DNA of 64,000 bases from Rhynchopus sp. YZ270_cl-10 (GCA_964035575.1 OZ037924.1:186001-250000); one strand, 5' to 3'; counted from the stretch's first letter, positions 41,165-52,500 are shown. The notes: a model not told the origin generated them from the sequence alone. Made by a program: numbers and translations.

Positions 41165-41263
41165 AAACTTGAAAAATACAAAAATCCCCATAAACAGTGT
41201 TGCCTTGGTACAAATAACCGGCTGTACCAGGGTTAACCCCCTCAAACCATGCAGTCCTACAAT
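41165..41263 (+). repeat. Dispersed hairpin repeat, family B (full copy)
   Basis: Diverged but complete: CTTGAAAAATACAAA, ACAGTGTTGCC, the stem GGTACA...TGTACC, and AACCATGCAGTCCTACAAT. Confidence 0.7.
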
Positions 41264-41618
41264 AAAATAACCCTGACCTGCAGTTTTACTTTGCTTTTGT
41301 TTCACCGTTGTAAGCGACCGTCATTTTTACTTCGTTGTGTAGTGTCTGCATTCATTGCCTCACGGATTATATACCGAGAAAGATGTACAGACACATTTCC
41401 CCCTCTGTATCAGCAATAACAATGATACGCTCAAATGTCTTTTTGGAAAGGCTATTTCCTCTCCCTTTTCAGTTCAAATTCGAAAAAAAAAAAAAAAAAA
41501 ATGGTGGATTTGTTGTGATAATCTATTGGTATAGTGCAGACGTCTTTCAGACAAAAAAAAAAAAAAAAAAAAAAACAAGAAGTCTTACACTATCGTTGCA
41601 AGCTATAGTTTTTATTTT

Positions 41619-41847
41619 GAAAACTTGGTTGTATTAGGTGTAGACACCCGAGGATGAACTCCACTATACAAAACGCTGTTTTTATTTTATTTTGCACCGA
41701 GGGTGCGAGAGAGAGAGAGAGAGAACGCACTCGGATCCACCCCCACTACCAACAAATCGGGGGCATTTTTTTTTTTTTTCTGATAAATTGTTGGAGTAGT
41801 GTAATTGCCTCGGTTGTGTTGCCACAGGTTGTGCAATCTCCACTTTC
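41619..41847 (+). repeat. Family A and family C repeats
   Basis: Family A at 41619-41667 and family C at 41781-41847, in the same order as at 34110-34235. Confidence 0.65.
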
Positions 41848-42572
41848 TAAATTGGGCGGATGCCCAAACCAGCCGATGGGGGAGAAGGAGAGGGGGGGGA
41901 AGGGACGAGAGGAAGAGAGGGACGGTACGAATGCAAAAGGTTGGGAGAATGAATTGCTTCCTCTCTCATGTGATAGGCATGAGGAGTGTCAAAAAAAAAA
42001 AAGATAATAATAAAATCAAGACTTGGGGTGATCAAGAAATACTTTTCTGCCACTTTGGTCACAATCACCAAAAAAAAAATCACCAAAAAATGTAGTGGTT
42101 TGGTTATGGGTGTGAAGGCACCGTGTGGATACAGAGACCACAAATAGCTGGCATCCCCCCTCCTTTGCGGGGCTAATCTCACTACCGGATTCCTCTGTTT
42201 TCCGGAGGAATCCATCCGGTCATCATCATCATCATCACCGTGCTGAGAAAAGCCTCTGGTCAGGTTGCTACACTGGGTCGCCACCAGACACGTGGTAGTG
42301 TATAGGGCAGGGACAGCTGGGCTTAGCTTGAATGTGAATCACAAAAAAAAATCACAAAAACTCAGCAGAAAAGTACCCCCCCGGATCACCCCAACGATGC
42401 TTTATATTCTATGTGTTCACTCAGAAATACTCTCAAGAGGGTTGTATAGAGGGTGAACTCCACTATGTAAAAGAATAAAAAAAAAGGTAACATTGACAAA
42501 TACCACAAAGACCCATTAAGGGTAGAGAGTGAGTTCTAGCCCATCTAGCCTCCCCTAACCCGCGCGGTGCTC
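41848..42572. other. Gene-free 3' flank of the cyclase-like gene
   Basis: Contains a hairpin at about 42181-42211 (GGATTCCTC...GAGGAATCC), a (CAT)n run at about 42218-42236 and a diverged family A end near 42437-42466. No gene. Confidence 0.45.
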
Positions 42573-45126
42573 TCAGCACAAATCGTTTGCTTCTAGAGGT
42601 GGGGTTTCGTCGTGGACGTGCCCGTTGTCCCCGTGTGCTGCCCTGTCCCCGGCACCATCTGAGGCCACGGCACCGTCGGCAACAGGCACTGCGTCGTTGG
42701 TCCCATGTGAGCCCTCCTGCCGCTCTTCCTCTTCCTCCTCTTCTTGCTCCTCGCTTTCTTCGCTTTCCGTGTCTGTGGATGTGGCGTAGTTTTCATAAAT
42801 GACAAAAAAAAAAGGTTGGATTGAAATACAACAGCCCGCTCGTGACAGTGGGGGAGGGGGAAAAATTGGTAGCGACACCTAGGTTGCCGTTCTAAGTGCA
42901 GAAAAACAAGAAAGGTAGCGAAGACCTCAGTCGCTGCATAAAAATGTGGCCTAAAAAATTGGCTTTTTTGCGTAAATTTGAAAAGTTTGTAAGATGAACC
43001 TAATCTCGTCACCTAATGGAACACATACCACTGGTAGGCGGGGAGAGATAACTGTCCTTGAGGAAGTCCACTGCCATGGGCGGGGGGCAGCTTGGCACTG
43101 CAGGCATTGAGGAGGGAAGGGTTGGGAGGTTGTGCGGGGCGGCTGCGGAGGGGAAGAGGGCGGGCGAGGCGAGCATTCCGGCTGCGTGGGGAGCGTCACT
43201 CAAACCGAGGCCAACGAGCCCTGCAAGGGCACCTGTACTGCCCATCCTGCCGAGGGACGGCGAGGGCACGAGATGCTGTGGGACCATGGAGGAGACACGC
43301 AGAAGGCGTTTGGCCTCACGGGAGTTGGCATTTGGCGTGCACGGCGACCCAGGCGGGCTCGCGTCAGACATCCCCTGATCCATCGTCATCAACGGACGTG
43401 GCCCAACACTCATCATCCTGACAGACCTGCAGTACTCCGTAGGCCCCTCCCCCGTCGCGACGGTCACCGCATCAATGTAGTTCTTTATCCGCTCCGCCAC
43501 CATCCCCGCTGTCGCACTGCGGCTCTGCTGCGCATATGCCGTCATGAGACTGAACGCCAACGGAACGTCCCCACTACGCAAGATCTTCCAGGCGCGTTCA
43601 TAGTTCAGGTCTGTGGTGATCGAGTAGAGCCACTCATCCGGGCTGTTCCCCGCATAGTACATCGGGTGGTACACCTCCTGGGTGGGCCCGTTGCCCACCT
43701 GGATGACGTCCACCGGGACGGAGGTGATGTGGCCCTGGCAGTCTTCCGAAATACGTCGGTCCAGGAGGATGTCAAAGCCAGTGTCCTGTGCAACGATCTG
43801 CAGTGCCCGTGCCGCGTAGATGAGTCGTCCAAAGACAGCAGACCCACGTAGACCATCGACACCGACGTAGCCGCATATGGCAGGGCCCTGTGCAGCGCCT
43901 ATGAATGTTTCAGGTACGCTAGTGTGCTCCTTCAGCTTCTCGGTTTTGTACAGCGTAGTCAGACGTTCGCGGAGCTTGAGTGCGTACCGTCCCGCCTTGA
44001 GGCCAGGGGAGGAACACGGCACCACCCCGCCAAAGTTCATGTGCACCTCGTCCCCCATGCAGCGCTCAAGATACCCGCTTTCCTTCTTCGCGTCGCTCAC
44101 AACAGCCTCCAGCCATTTGATGTGGAATGCCAGCACCGAGTCGAGGTCCATCGCCTTAACAAACGCGTTGAACCCGCGCAGGTTGATGATGAGCTCTGTT
44201 GTGATCTTGCGGTACGACAGCTCGGGTGGAGGGTGCGACTGCTTGGGTCGGGAGAAGGCGTTCTTGGCGGTGATGACGGCGGACACAGCCTTGGCGAGGG
44301 AGGTGTGTGCGGTGCGGCGCTCTGTCGCTTCGGATGCGGTATGCGAGTCGCAGACGGAGGAGCACTCGGATCTCTCATCGGCGTCGGACGTGTTGGCAGT
44401 GTGCTTGTCGGAGCCGCTTCCAAGCACGTCCAGGGTGTACGCCAGCTCGCGTCCCTGCGACATGTTGCGCAGTATCTTGTGCGAAGAGCCACGCGACAGC
44501 TTCTCGACCTTCTCGATCTCCCTCTCCGCTGGCGAGAACGTGGAGGGCCGGTGTGGGTGCACATACGTCTGCCTCGGTGTCAAATGCGCAGGGCTCGCAA
44601 CAGGCGACCCGCCCGCACTGCCAAGCTCCACCTCAAAGACCTGCGACGGGTTAGCCTGCGCGGTCGGGATGTAGCGCGACACTGTGTTGAGCGAAGTGAG
44701 CGCCTGCTCCACAAGATCACACGTTGATGTGTAGTCTGGGGGTGCCATGGACGAGTAGCGTCGGAAGGTTTCTGAGGCGGTACTGAACTTGAGGGAGGAG
44801 ATCTTGGAGAGGGCAGACTCCATTTCTGCGAGGAAGTGCTTCTGTCTGAGCATCATGATGATGACAGGGGTGATCGTGCAGACGGGCGCGAGCACAGCCC
44901 AGATCACAAGCAGCACCACGGACTGCACCTTCAGGTCCTCCTCACAGAGCACCAGGGTCAGCCCCACTACTGAATACACAATCGAAATCGTCATGCAGCA
45001 TAGCACCAACGCAAGGCTTGACGGCTTCCGCCACGTCGACGCTGCAGCAGACGAGAACGTCACGACGTGCATTGAGTTGCTCCTGTTCTTCAGGGACCCA
45101 TACGGGTCCGGGTCTGTCGCCGCCAC
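42573..45126 (-). CDS. Membrane protein with divergent class III nucleotide cyclase domain
   Basis: Two exons identified: 43029-45126 and 42573-42772, joined across a 256-base GT-AG intron (GTATGT...CACAG) with frame kept. The first clear Met is at 45072 (MHVVTFSSAAAS), giving 747 residues. The frame continues upstream to a CTTAG at about 45153, so a further 5' exon is possible. Two membrane helices come first (VLCCMTISIVYSVVGLTLVL, VVLLVIWAVLAPVCTITPVI). A Ser/Thr-rich linker follows, then a cyclase-like domain: INLRGFNAFVKAMD, YLERCMGDEVHMNFGG, and AAQGPAICGYVGVDGLRGSA with FGRLIYAARALQ. The second metal Asp (GDE) is kept, but the first is Asn and the usual Asn of V-N-x-A-x-R is Tyr, so activity is doubtful. 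The last exon is very acidic (ESEEQEEEEEEERQE). It may act as a sensor or regulatory cyclase homologue. Confidence 0.75.
42813..43013 (+). repeat. Family B and family D repeats inside an intron
   Basis: A partial family B lies at 42813-42850 (TTGAAATACAACAGCCCGCT), and a shortened family D at 42991-43013 (AAGATGAACCTAATCTCGTC), ending 15 bases from the 5' splice site of the intron 42773-43028. Read with the gene, the intron runs donor, D reversed, spacer, B reversed, T-run, acceptor. Confidence 0.65.
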
Positions 45127-45726
45127 CGGATCACTTCCAATGGGCGTGCTCTAAGGGTAAGGGGTGGGGTGGGTGTCTGAGGGAACGCTTCTGCGTTAGA
45201 TTCCTGGGTGTAGTGGAGTGTGGGGAGGATGTGGGGAGGCAGAGAAGGAACAGGCGGAATTAGAAAAGCAATAATGTAAGTAGAGCATCGTGTTACGTTG
45301 TGCGAGTACCTCGCTTCCCCCGAGAAAATAAAATAAAAATTAATGAGATGAACCTAAGCCTCGTGCACAGTCACCTTGAAAGAGAAATGGAAAGTGCAAG
45401 GGTCTCACCGGGCACCGGCGGACACTGCAAAACAAGAAAGCTTGAAGATGGAATGCGCTCATTATACACATCGTATCTCAAACTACCTTGCAAAACCCAC
45501 ACGGCCTGATGATGTTCCATACGGTTTCATATGACATTATCATTCGGACCGCGGACAGTTTAAAGTCCTATCCACGACTAATGAAAAAAAAAACCGAATT
45601 CGAACATTTGCAAGATAAGTGTCCAGGACAAAAGAAGCACAAATGCAACACCAGTTGGAACAAAGAGACCCACGATGCCACAAAGCACTCCACATCCGCC
45701 TTTGTACAGCTGTTGCTTCCTGCTCA
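45127..45726. other. Intergenic with family D repeat
   Basis: A family D copy at 45346-45378 (AGATGAACCTAAGCCTCGTG) and the segment at 45390-45425 resembling 165-200. A possible 5' exon of the cyclase-like gene could also lie here. Confidence 0.5.
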
Positions 45727-46179
45727 TCAGAGGAGGAGTGCGGTCAGCCTTGCGCCGAAGCACAGGTTCACAGTCAGTCCAGCCACGTAGGACAGTGCAC
45801 GGAACGGCTGGACCGCGAGCAGGTACGTGACAAAGTGGATGAGACGCATGACTGCGAAGACCTTCAGCATCAGGACGTCCTTGTCGTTCGCCTTCCCGGA
45901 GAGGCCAAGCATCAGTGCCATGGCAAGCAGCTGCGGCTCGTTCTCAAGCGAGTTCGACACACACCCCTGCAGCCTTGCCATGTCCTGTGGGGGTCCGTAG
46001 GCACCAAGCAGCACCTTGAACAGCGCCACCAGAGGGGCAGGGATGTCTGTGCTGTCCTCACCCACTTTGTACGACGACGTCAGCAGGCGGGTGCGGATCG
46101 TGAGAAGGTGTGTCACGGCAAGCTTCAGTCCGAGAAGCCCAGTCACTCCTGCGACAGTGTTCATGTATGTGTTCGACAT
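45727..46179 (-). CDS. MAPEG-family membrane protein (microsomal glutathione transferase-like)
   Basis: 150 residues from the ATG at 46177-46179 (MSNTYMNTVAGVTGLLGLKL). The frame is open to 46257, but the extra 26 residues are Thr/Gln/His-rich and lie in a CA-rich leader. Family features: a first helix ending KLAVTHLLTIRTRLLT, then NSLENEPQLLAMALMLGL (the conserved N/E-x-x-P region after helix 1), FAVMRLIHFVTYLLAVQPFRA (R-x-x-H-x-x-x-Y and the QP-x-R loop) and a final helix. MAPEG proteins are four-helix, usually trimeric enzymes in ER or outer mitochondrial membranes. They use glutathione for detoxification, peroxide reduction or eicosanoid synthesis. The exact subfamily cannot be set by eye. 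The pattern is nearest MGST1/prostaglandin E synthase-type members. Single exon. Confidence 0.8.
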   Translation of the reverse strand: MSNTYMNTVAGVTGLLGLKLAVTHLLTIRTRLLTSSYKVGEDSTDIPAPLVALFKVLLGAYGPPQDMARLQGCVSNSLENEPQLLAMALMLGLSGKANDKDVLMLKVFAVMRLIHFVTYLLAVQPFRALSYVAGLTVNLCFGARLTALLL

Positions 46180-46666
46180 TGTGGGTGTGGTGTTTGGTGT
46201 TTGTTGTTGTGTCTGATGTGTTGAGTTGTGTTGTGTTGTGGGATGCTGGGTCGACACAAGGAGAAAATGGTGTGGGGAAAACGTTTATCTTCTGAAGATG
46301 TGCCCATCACGGGTCACAGCGAGTTCTGTCATATCCCCAAGGGCAAAACACTTGCACACAGAGGAGAAAAGAAACGCCAGTTGGAATAAAAAGCAAGAAA
46401 CAACAAAGTGCAAAAGAAGAAACGTTGACAGATGAACATGCCTCACGTACATACACATCTAATAGTTGCAAAACAAGAACAAGAAGACACCTCACAAAGA
46501 GAGCAGCACACATCACACACAGACAGGCAACGGCACTTCCTCGACTATTCAGTGAACATAAACTGGACCCGATTATACAAGGCGTGCACAAGCCTTCTGT
46601 TTCAGATAACACACAGCACTATTCAACACCAGCACACACCACAGGATAGATACTCTATCGCTGCCT
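46180..46666. other. Intergenic with a family E hairpin
   Basis: Family E at 46431-46465 (AGATGAACATGCCTCACGTA, ending CATCT). CA-rich leader of the MAPEG gene lies at 46180-46260. No gene. Confidence 0.5.
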
Positions 46667-47602
46667 TCAAGCGTCTGGTGAGAGACACTTTGCAGTTCCG
46701 TCTGCCTGCACCTCACACCGCACACACCTCAGCAGGTGGCACGGGTTGGAGCAGCGGCCCTGACCGTTCACGTCGTTTGTGCAAGACGTCCCAACAGGGC
46801 AGGTCATCGCCTCACAGCCAACAGGGGGTGTGGGTGGGAATGGCGACACACACTTTGCAGTTCCGTCTGCCTGCACCTCACACTGCACACACCTCAGCAG
46901 GTCGCACGGGTTGGAGCAGCGGCCCTGGCCAGTCGAGTCGTTTGTGCACGACGTCCCAACAGGGCAGGTCATCGCCTCACAGCCAACAGGGGGTGTGGGT
47001 GGGAATGGCGACACACACTTTGCAGTTCCGTCTGCCTGCACCTCACACTGCACACACCTCAGCAGGTCGCACGGGTTCGTGGGCGGGGTTGGAGGAGGCA
47101 CGCACTTCCCATTGCCCTTGTCATCTTCGACGCAGTGCGCACATTCCAGACTCCCACATCCAACAGGTGGCGGAATGCAGATACCCTCCCCTGTCTTGGG
47201 GTCGTTCTTGCAGTTCGCGCACCTCAACTGGTCGCAGCCAACAACAGGCGGCGACGGTGGCGTCGATGAGGGGAACCACCACCACGGCAGGCACAGTGCA
47301 TGTCCGGCAAGCTCGTAGCACGTCCTCCCAGACCTGCACTGCGTCGCAGCACATCCCACCGGCAGCGGCTTGCACCACGCCTGGCTCCCAATAGCAACAC
47401 ACTCCGTCCCGGGCCCACACCGCACACCTGCGCAAGGACCAGGCGGCGGCGGTGGCGGCATACACGACGCCACACCCTCACTGTCCTCCACACACGGATA
47501 GAGTGCGGGACACACCGTCGCCTCACAGCCTGCTGTGTGCGGCGGGATCTGTGCCGAGGCCACCAACCCCATGCTTGCAACGAGCGACAGGCGCGACAGC
47601 AT
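46667..47602 (-). CDS. Secreted protein of ten four-cysteine modules
   Basis: 311 residues. A signal peptide (MLSRLSLVASMGLVASA) is followed by about ten modules with the plan C-x4-C-x2/5-C-x(6-10)-C, for example CEAMTCPVGTSC, CDLLRCVQCEVQADGTAKC and CGSLECAHCVEDDKGNGKC, linked by Pro-rich spacers (PPPPPPGPC). Spacing recalls follistatin-N or EGF-like disulphide knots, but no exact family is recognised. Modules 6-9 are two copies of a 165-bp tandem duplication (period 165 at about 46686, 46851 and 47016), and module 10 starts a third. There is no C-terminal membrane segment or anchor signal, so it is probably secreted or bound to other surface proteins. Two conspicuous features stand out: a WWWFP stretch between modules 3 and 4, and near-identical duplicated DNA that implies recent expansion. 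Confidence 0.8.
   Translation of the reverse strand: MLSRLSLVASMGLVASAQIPPHTAGCEATVCPALYPCVEDSEGVASCMPPPPPPGPCAGVRCGPGTECVAIGSQAWCKPLPVGCAATQCRSGRTCYELAGHALCLPWWWFPSSTPPSPPVVGCDQLRCANCKNDPKTGEGICIPPPVGCGSLECAHCVEDDKGNGKCVPPPTPPTNPCDLLRCVQCEVQADGTAKCVSPFPPTPPVGCEAMTCPVGTSCTNDSTGQGRCSNPCDLLRCVQCEVQADGTAKCVSPFPPTPPVGCEAMTCPVGTSCTNDVNGQGRCSNPCHLLRCVRCEVQADGTAKCLSPDA
46686..47080. repeat. 165-bp tandem duplication within the cysteine-repeat gene
   Basis: Units starting ACTTTGCAGTTCCGTCTGCC at about 46688, 46853 and 47018 are nearly identical. Each full unit encodes a pair of four-Cys modules (55 residues). Confidence 0.85.
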
Positions 47603-49538
47603 TGTTGACTCTCTTTGAAAGAACGGGTGTAGAATCTGTGTGGGTGGTGTGATGCGGTGCCAGAGGTGTCATGGGAAAGGGAACGCTTCTGGGAAGGGAA
47701 ATGGTCATAAAATACTTTCTTGTCTTTTTTCGTTGCATAACTTGGTTTTGTTTATGGGGCGCAGGAAAGGGATAGGGAGAGGAAGGGGGAGGGGGTGTTT
47801 CTACGTCATGTCTGTTACTTTGGACAACCTGTTTTGGGTTGTTTTGCTTTGGCATTTGCAGTCTCACTCAGAAGACGAGGGACTTGCCTGATTTTCCTTT
47901 TTTTTAGATATTCGCGTAAAATGCAACACAACAACACAAAAGCGCTTTTCAAAAGTACGACATCCGCACAAACCGACAAACCCACCCAACTAACAGTGGG
48001 ATGTTCATTCTCGAGAATGGCGTCGTGAATATCCTCATAAAATGAAAGACAAAGAACAGCAATAAAGGTGACGTTGCGAGTGCACACGCCTTTGCAACGC
48101 AGGCACATCACAACGAAGAACGGGAGGTAACAACGAAAGAAGAGCAGCAACAACAGCACCTTGCGTGACACGAAACTGCAAACAGCAGAAACGAAAAACA
48201 AACGTACTGTTGATGCAAAGACAAGACCACTGGGGAGGACGGTGCCGCGTTTGGGGTTACATATTATATTTTGGTGTAAAAGGGGCAGGGGAAACAACAA
48301 CTGGGATACTGGGAAGGGGTGTGCGGCACCTCCAAGAGAAAAACCATTTATGCACAAAAAAGGACACATTTTTTGCATCTCATAAACATGGCTGCAGCAA
48401 AGGGGGCAGAGCTGACCCCAAAGCTTTGGCCACAACAGATGCAGAAGATAACCCTCACAAAGCACACAGCGACGTTGTACACAGAAGTCCTCTGCTTCTC
48501 AGCAGAGGGTCGGTGTGCTGCTGCACAGGTGCTTTCACCTGCATTTCGTGCTGATGCCTTCGGTGGTGGTGTTGTCTCGAAACGAGGAGGCACCCACACT
48601 GTCCGGCGTCGCTTCATAAATGCAACAAATACCCTCACACAGCAAACGACAACTAGGATGGGTGTGGCCACGCATCGTGTCGTCTTGTCCTGTCACCCTC
48701 AGTCGAATGTACAGTCAGTCAGAACGGCGCCACCTGCAGACACACACACGCTAACAAAAGCTAACTTACACAAGAAAGGACAACAAAGGGACACAGCAGG
48801 CTGCTGGTGTGGGATGTGGATGGCTGTCTTTGATGGACGCCGCACATGTAAACACACCTTGGTACAGCACAGCGCACCCATTGTCTCCCTCCCCTGTGCT
48901 CGTTTATGTTTTCACTTCTCAGTGTGTCGACAAAAGAAAGGCGCAATACAAAAAGCCTGCACATTTGGAAAAATGAACATTATGGTGATGTGGAAGCGAG
49001 AGCGTCAGTGTGCGTTCGTGTAACCCAGCAGCACACTCACGCAAAGCTTGTCACATTCAGTGTGGTGAAGACCCTCAGTGAACCTGGACACTTGGTTTGT
49101 GCTGTTGAGAAGTATGTGGCTGAAAACAGCCACATACTTCTCAACAGCAGCACGCTTGTGTCCTTCTCAAAAAACAACAGCTTTACAGCTTGAACCATGT
49201 ACGTAGAAACAGGGAAGAGAAGGTGGAGGGGGAGGAGAGGGAGGGAGGAACAACAAATGGGTGTGAAGTGGAAGTAGGGCGCTTGGATGGACCCTGTACT
49301 TAAGTTTAAAAAAATGAAAACTGTGGACAACGGAGACAAGAGAGGCGGCAGAAGCCATACCTTTTCAGGTTCTGTTTTTGTAAAAGACCTGGGGAACAGG
49401 TTCCTTGTTCTACACATAATCTTTATATTTTGTTTTTTGCAAACATGACCCTTGCTATGTTTGGAATCTCTTCTTGCCGTTTGTTTTTTGTTTGTTTGTT
49501 TTGTTTTTGTGATTTTGTTGCCAACGTACGTTGTCTCT
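47603..49538. other. 1.9-kb intergenic region upstream of the Cys-repeat gene
   Basis: No confident gene. A plus-strand open frame at 48319-49023 (234 codons) and a minus-strand one at 47815-48465 overlap each other, and neither shows a domain. A 14-bp palindrome CATTCTCGAGAATG lies near 48006-48019. A strong hairpin at 49099-49153 is listed separately. Confidence 0.5.
49099..49153. repeat. Long perfect hairpin, 21-24 bp stem
   Basis: GTGCTGTTGAGAAGTATGTG-GCTG, loop AAAA, then the reverse complement ending CAACAGCAGCAC, with one extra GCT in the right arm. It lies about 390 bp beyond the stop codon of the giant gene, on its 3' side. It could be a small foldback insertion or an RNA hairpin. 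Confidence 0.75.
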
Positions 49539-52500
49539 CTACAGCACAAACAGCGCCAGCACAGCCACGCACAGTGTGACCCACAGGGCGGGCACCAAGA
49601 CACCGCCGGAAGTAGGGATGGGGATAATGTTGGGGTCGAAGGTGACTGGCGGGACGCTTGTTGGTGGTGCGGCTGTCGGGGGTGCAGTTGGCACAACCGG
49701 TGGCTGCGGTGTGGGTGGCGACATGCTTGTGGGCTGCGATGTTGTGGGTGGGACGTTTGTTGGCGGTGCAGGTGTTGGTGGGGGTGGCGGCACGGGTGTG
49801 TTGGCCACACCAACCTGCATGTTCGATGTGGACGCAGTGGCGAAGGGGGAGGTGACGCCCGGTGTGGGCGACTGCTTCAGGATACTGTTCGGGTCGGCCA
49901 AGTCGGCAACAATGGCGTCCTTGACTGCAGTGGAGACTGCAGCCGCGTCGACCGTGACAGCCGTCTCAATCTCAAACTCCGTGACAACGTCGACTGTGGT
50001 CGCAAGCGCAAAGAAGGAGCGGTACGCAGCCGCGCCTGCCCCACCCGCAACAGTCGCAATGCCGGTGCAGTTCGGGTCGGCTGTAATGTTGCACGGCGCC
50101 GCTGTTGGCGGGAGTGTCGGCGGCGCAGCTGTGATCGTCTTGTCGACGCACCTGCCCGAGATCTTGTCGGCAGCGGTGATACCGCCGCCGCCAAGCTTCG
50201 CACACACCCACTTCAGGAAGGCTGCCTTGATGACGGGGTTCCCCTTCTTCAGCAGCTTCAGCATCTGGATCTCGGCGTCCCCCTTGCGCACGTTGTTCAC
50301 AAACGGCATCGCCAGCGCCTCGGTGTCGAACGCCGCAAGCGACAGCCCGGACAGCGTGATCACCTCCGGCGGCGGCGTCGGTGCGCGTGTCACGTTGCCT
50401 GACGACGCAGGGTAGTCGACCGGGAACTCCAGCGTCACCATGTTCCCGGTGCACAGCTTCATCTGGTCCGACGCCCCGCTTGTGCACACAACGGTGAGCT
50501 GCATCTGTGCACACGGCTCCGTCACGTACAGCTGTGTCAGCTGCGTCCACCCACCCTGGAACGAGTACGTCGGCTTGTTGATGAAGTCCAGAGCATTTGG
50601 CTTCGCGTGCGCAAAGTACGAGTTGTGCACTTTGTCGAGGCACACCCCGCTCACCTTGACACTCGAGTTTGAGTCCGAGCGCACCGCGTCCCCCATCACG
50701 TCCACCACACTCAGCATCAACGCAAACGGCTTCCCAGGCTCGGGGTAGTACGTCGTCGACTTGCACGCCGTCCCAGAGCACATCCAGTGGTTCCCGCCCG
50801 GGCGCAGTGCCGCCGCATCCTGCATGTTGACCTCAAACAGGAAGGTGTCGTCGGGCTTCGCAAACGTGGCCGCAGGGTTCGTGCTCACGTCCCCCTTCCC
50901 GTACTTGTAGTTCAGCTGCGTTGTCGACAGGTAGAACCGCGTCAGCCCAGACTGCTTCCACCCCGCCATCTTCCCGTACGAGATGTCCTTGAAGGTCGCC
51001 TCCCCGCCCTTCAGCTTGAACGAGAACGCCGGCACATTCCACCCAGACGACTCCTTCGGCATGCACTTTGGCAGCGACGCAATCTTCTTCCCCCAGCCAC
51101 ACGCCCCCGACGTCCCCTTCCCGTCCACGCACGTGTCAAGCACCCACTTCCCTGACTTCGACTTGTCCACGTTGCTGCACGGCACGGCCAGCGGGCGCAG
51201 CTGCACGGGTGCCGCACTCCCCTTGTCCTCGGGGTGCTTCACCTGGATCCCGTCCAGCCCAAGTGCCACCACCTTCATTGTGAAGTTGTAGCCGCGGCCC
51301 CACGTCGCAGGGTGAGGCTTGCTCCACGGCCGGCCCATGTGGCTGTCCTGCCCGTTCTTTGCCCCCATCCCGCCAAGGCCGAGCGGCACCCATCCCTTCA
51401 TCACCTGCTTCACCATCATCAGGTGGGCCGTGGGCAGCCCTGCCGGCGGTGTGGGGCAGATCGGCTTCTTCGGCTTCCACACCTTCGAGCTGTTTGTGCT
51501 GTTGCCCATAAACGAGCTGTTCACACCCGCCATGTTCATCGGAGGCACACACGGCACACCGATGCGCGCAAACGCCGCAAGACGCACAGCACGCCTCACA
51601 AAGTGCAGCGGGCCCACATCCGCAATCGCGCCAAACGGCGTCGGTCCAGACGTTGTCATCGGCGCCACAGCCTGCACGGTGAAGAACCACGGCACGTGCT
51701 CGCACGCCGGCATCCCTGATACGGCCACCTGCTGTGCTGTCGCCTCGTGGTCCGCAGCACTCTGCACCGGCCGCCAGGCCTCACACGCAGCCGTGCGCGT
51801 CGTCTGGTTCGACCGGATCTGGAACGTGCCCACACCGCGGCGTGCGACGCCCGTCCACGTCACCGTCGTGGTCGATGTGTTCGACTTCTGCGTCCCGGTC
51901 AGCGTGAACTGCATGTGGTTGTCCCCCACAACAGGCATCCCCTTCGCGTCCACCACCTGGAACGACAGGCTGCTCCCAACCCCGGTCACTGCCGCAGGCG
52001 CACCCGAGAGCGTGCGTCCCCACAGGCGCGTGAAGTTCGGACGCGACAGTACGCTCCCCTCGTTCGGCGCACCCGCAATCATCAGCCCGACCGGCGCCTC
52101 GACCGTGAACGTCACTGCCGTCGTCGGCGCTGTGGTCCCTGTTGGGAACCCGGTGAAGGCACCCGCCTTGAGCTGGCACGTCCCGACAGCCGCAAACACA
52201 CCTGCAATCTCAATCGCGTCGCCGGTGCCGGCAGCCCCAGTCTTCGGGTCCTTCGTGTTTGCAATCGCACACGTTGTTGTCCCACTCGCACACGCGAAGC
52301 ACCCCTCGGGCACCATCTCCGTCTGCACTGCCGTCACAGACGCACCCGCCGCCCAGGACACGCCGCCAATCCCGCGGAACTTCCCAGTCGTGTCCCACGC
52401 AGCAAGCCCGACGTGCACGGTGCGGTTGTACACACTGTACGCCTTGCCCGTTGTCGTGGCCGGGACTTCGAGCGTCTGCGACGACGTCCACTTCCAGTCC

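Noticed and set aside
48319-49023. 234-codon plus-strand frame
   Set aside because: No domain, opposite to the direction of all other genes, no clear start context; kept only as a remark in the intergenic entry.
49531-50415. Plus-strand frames opposite the giant gene's C-terminal region
   Set aside because: Same composition effect. The minus-strand product has a signal peptide, repeats and anchor in one frame, and the antisense frames have no domain.
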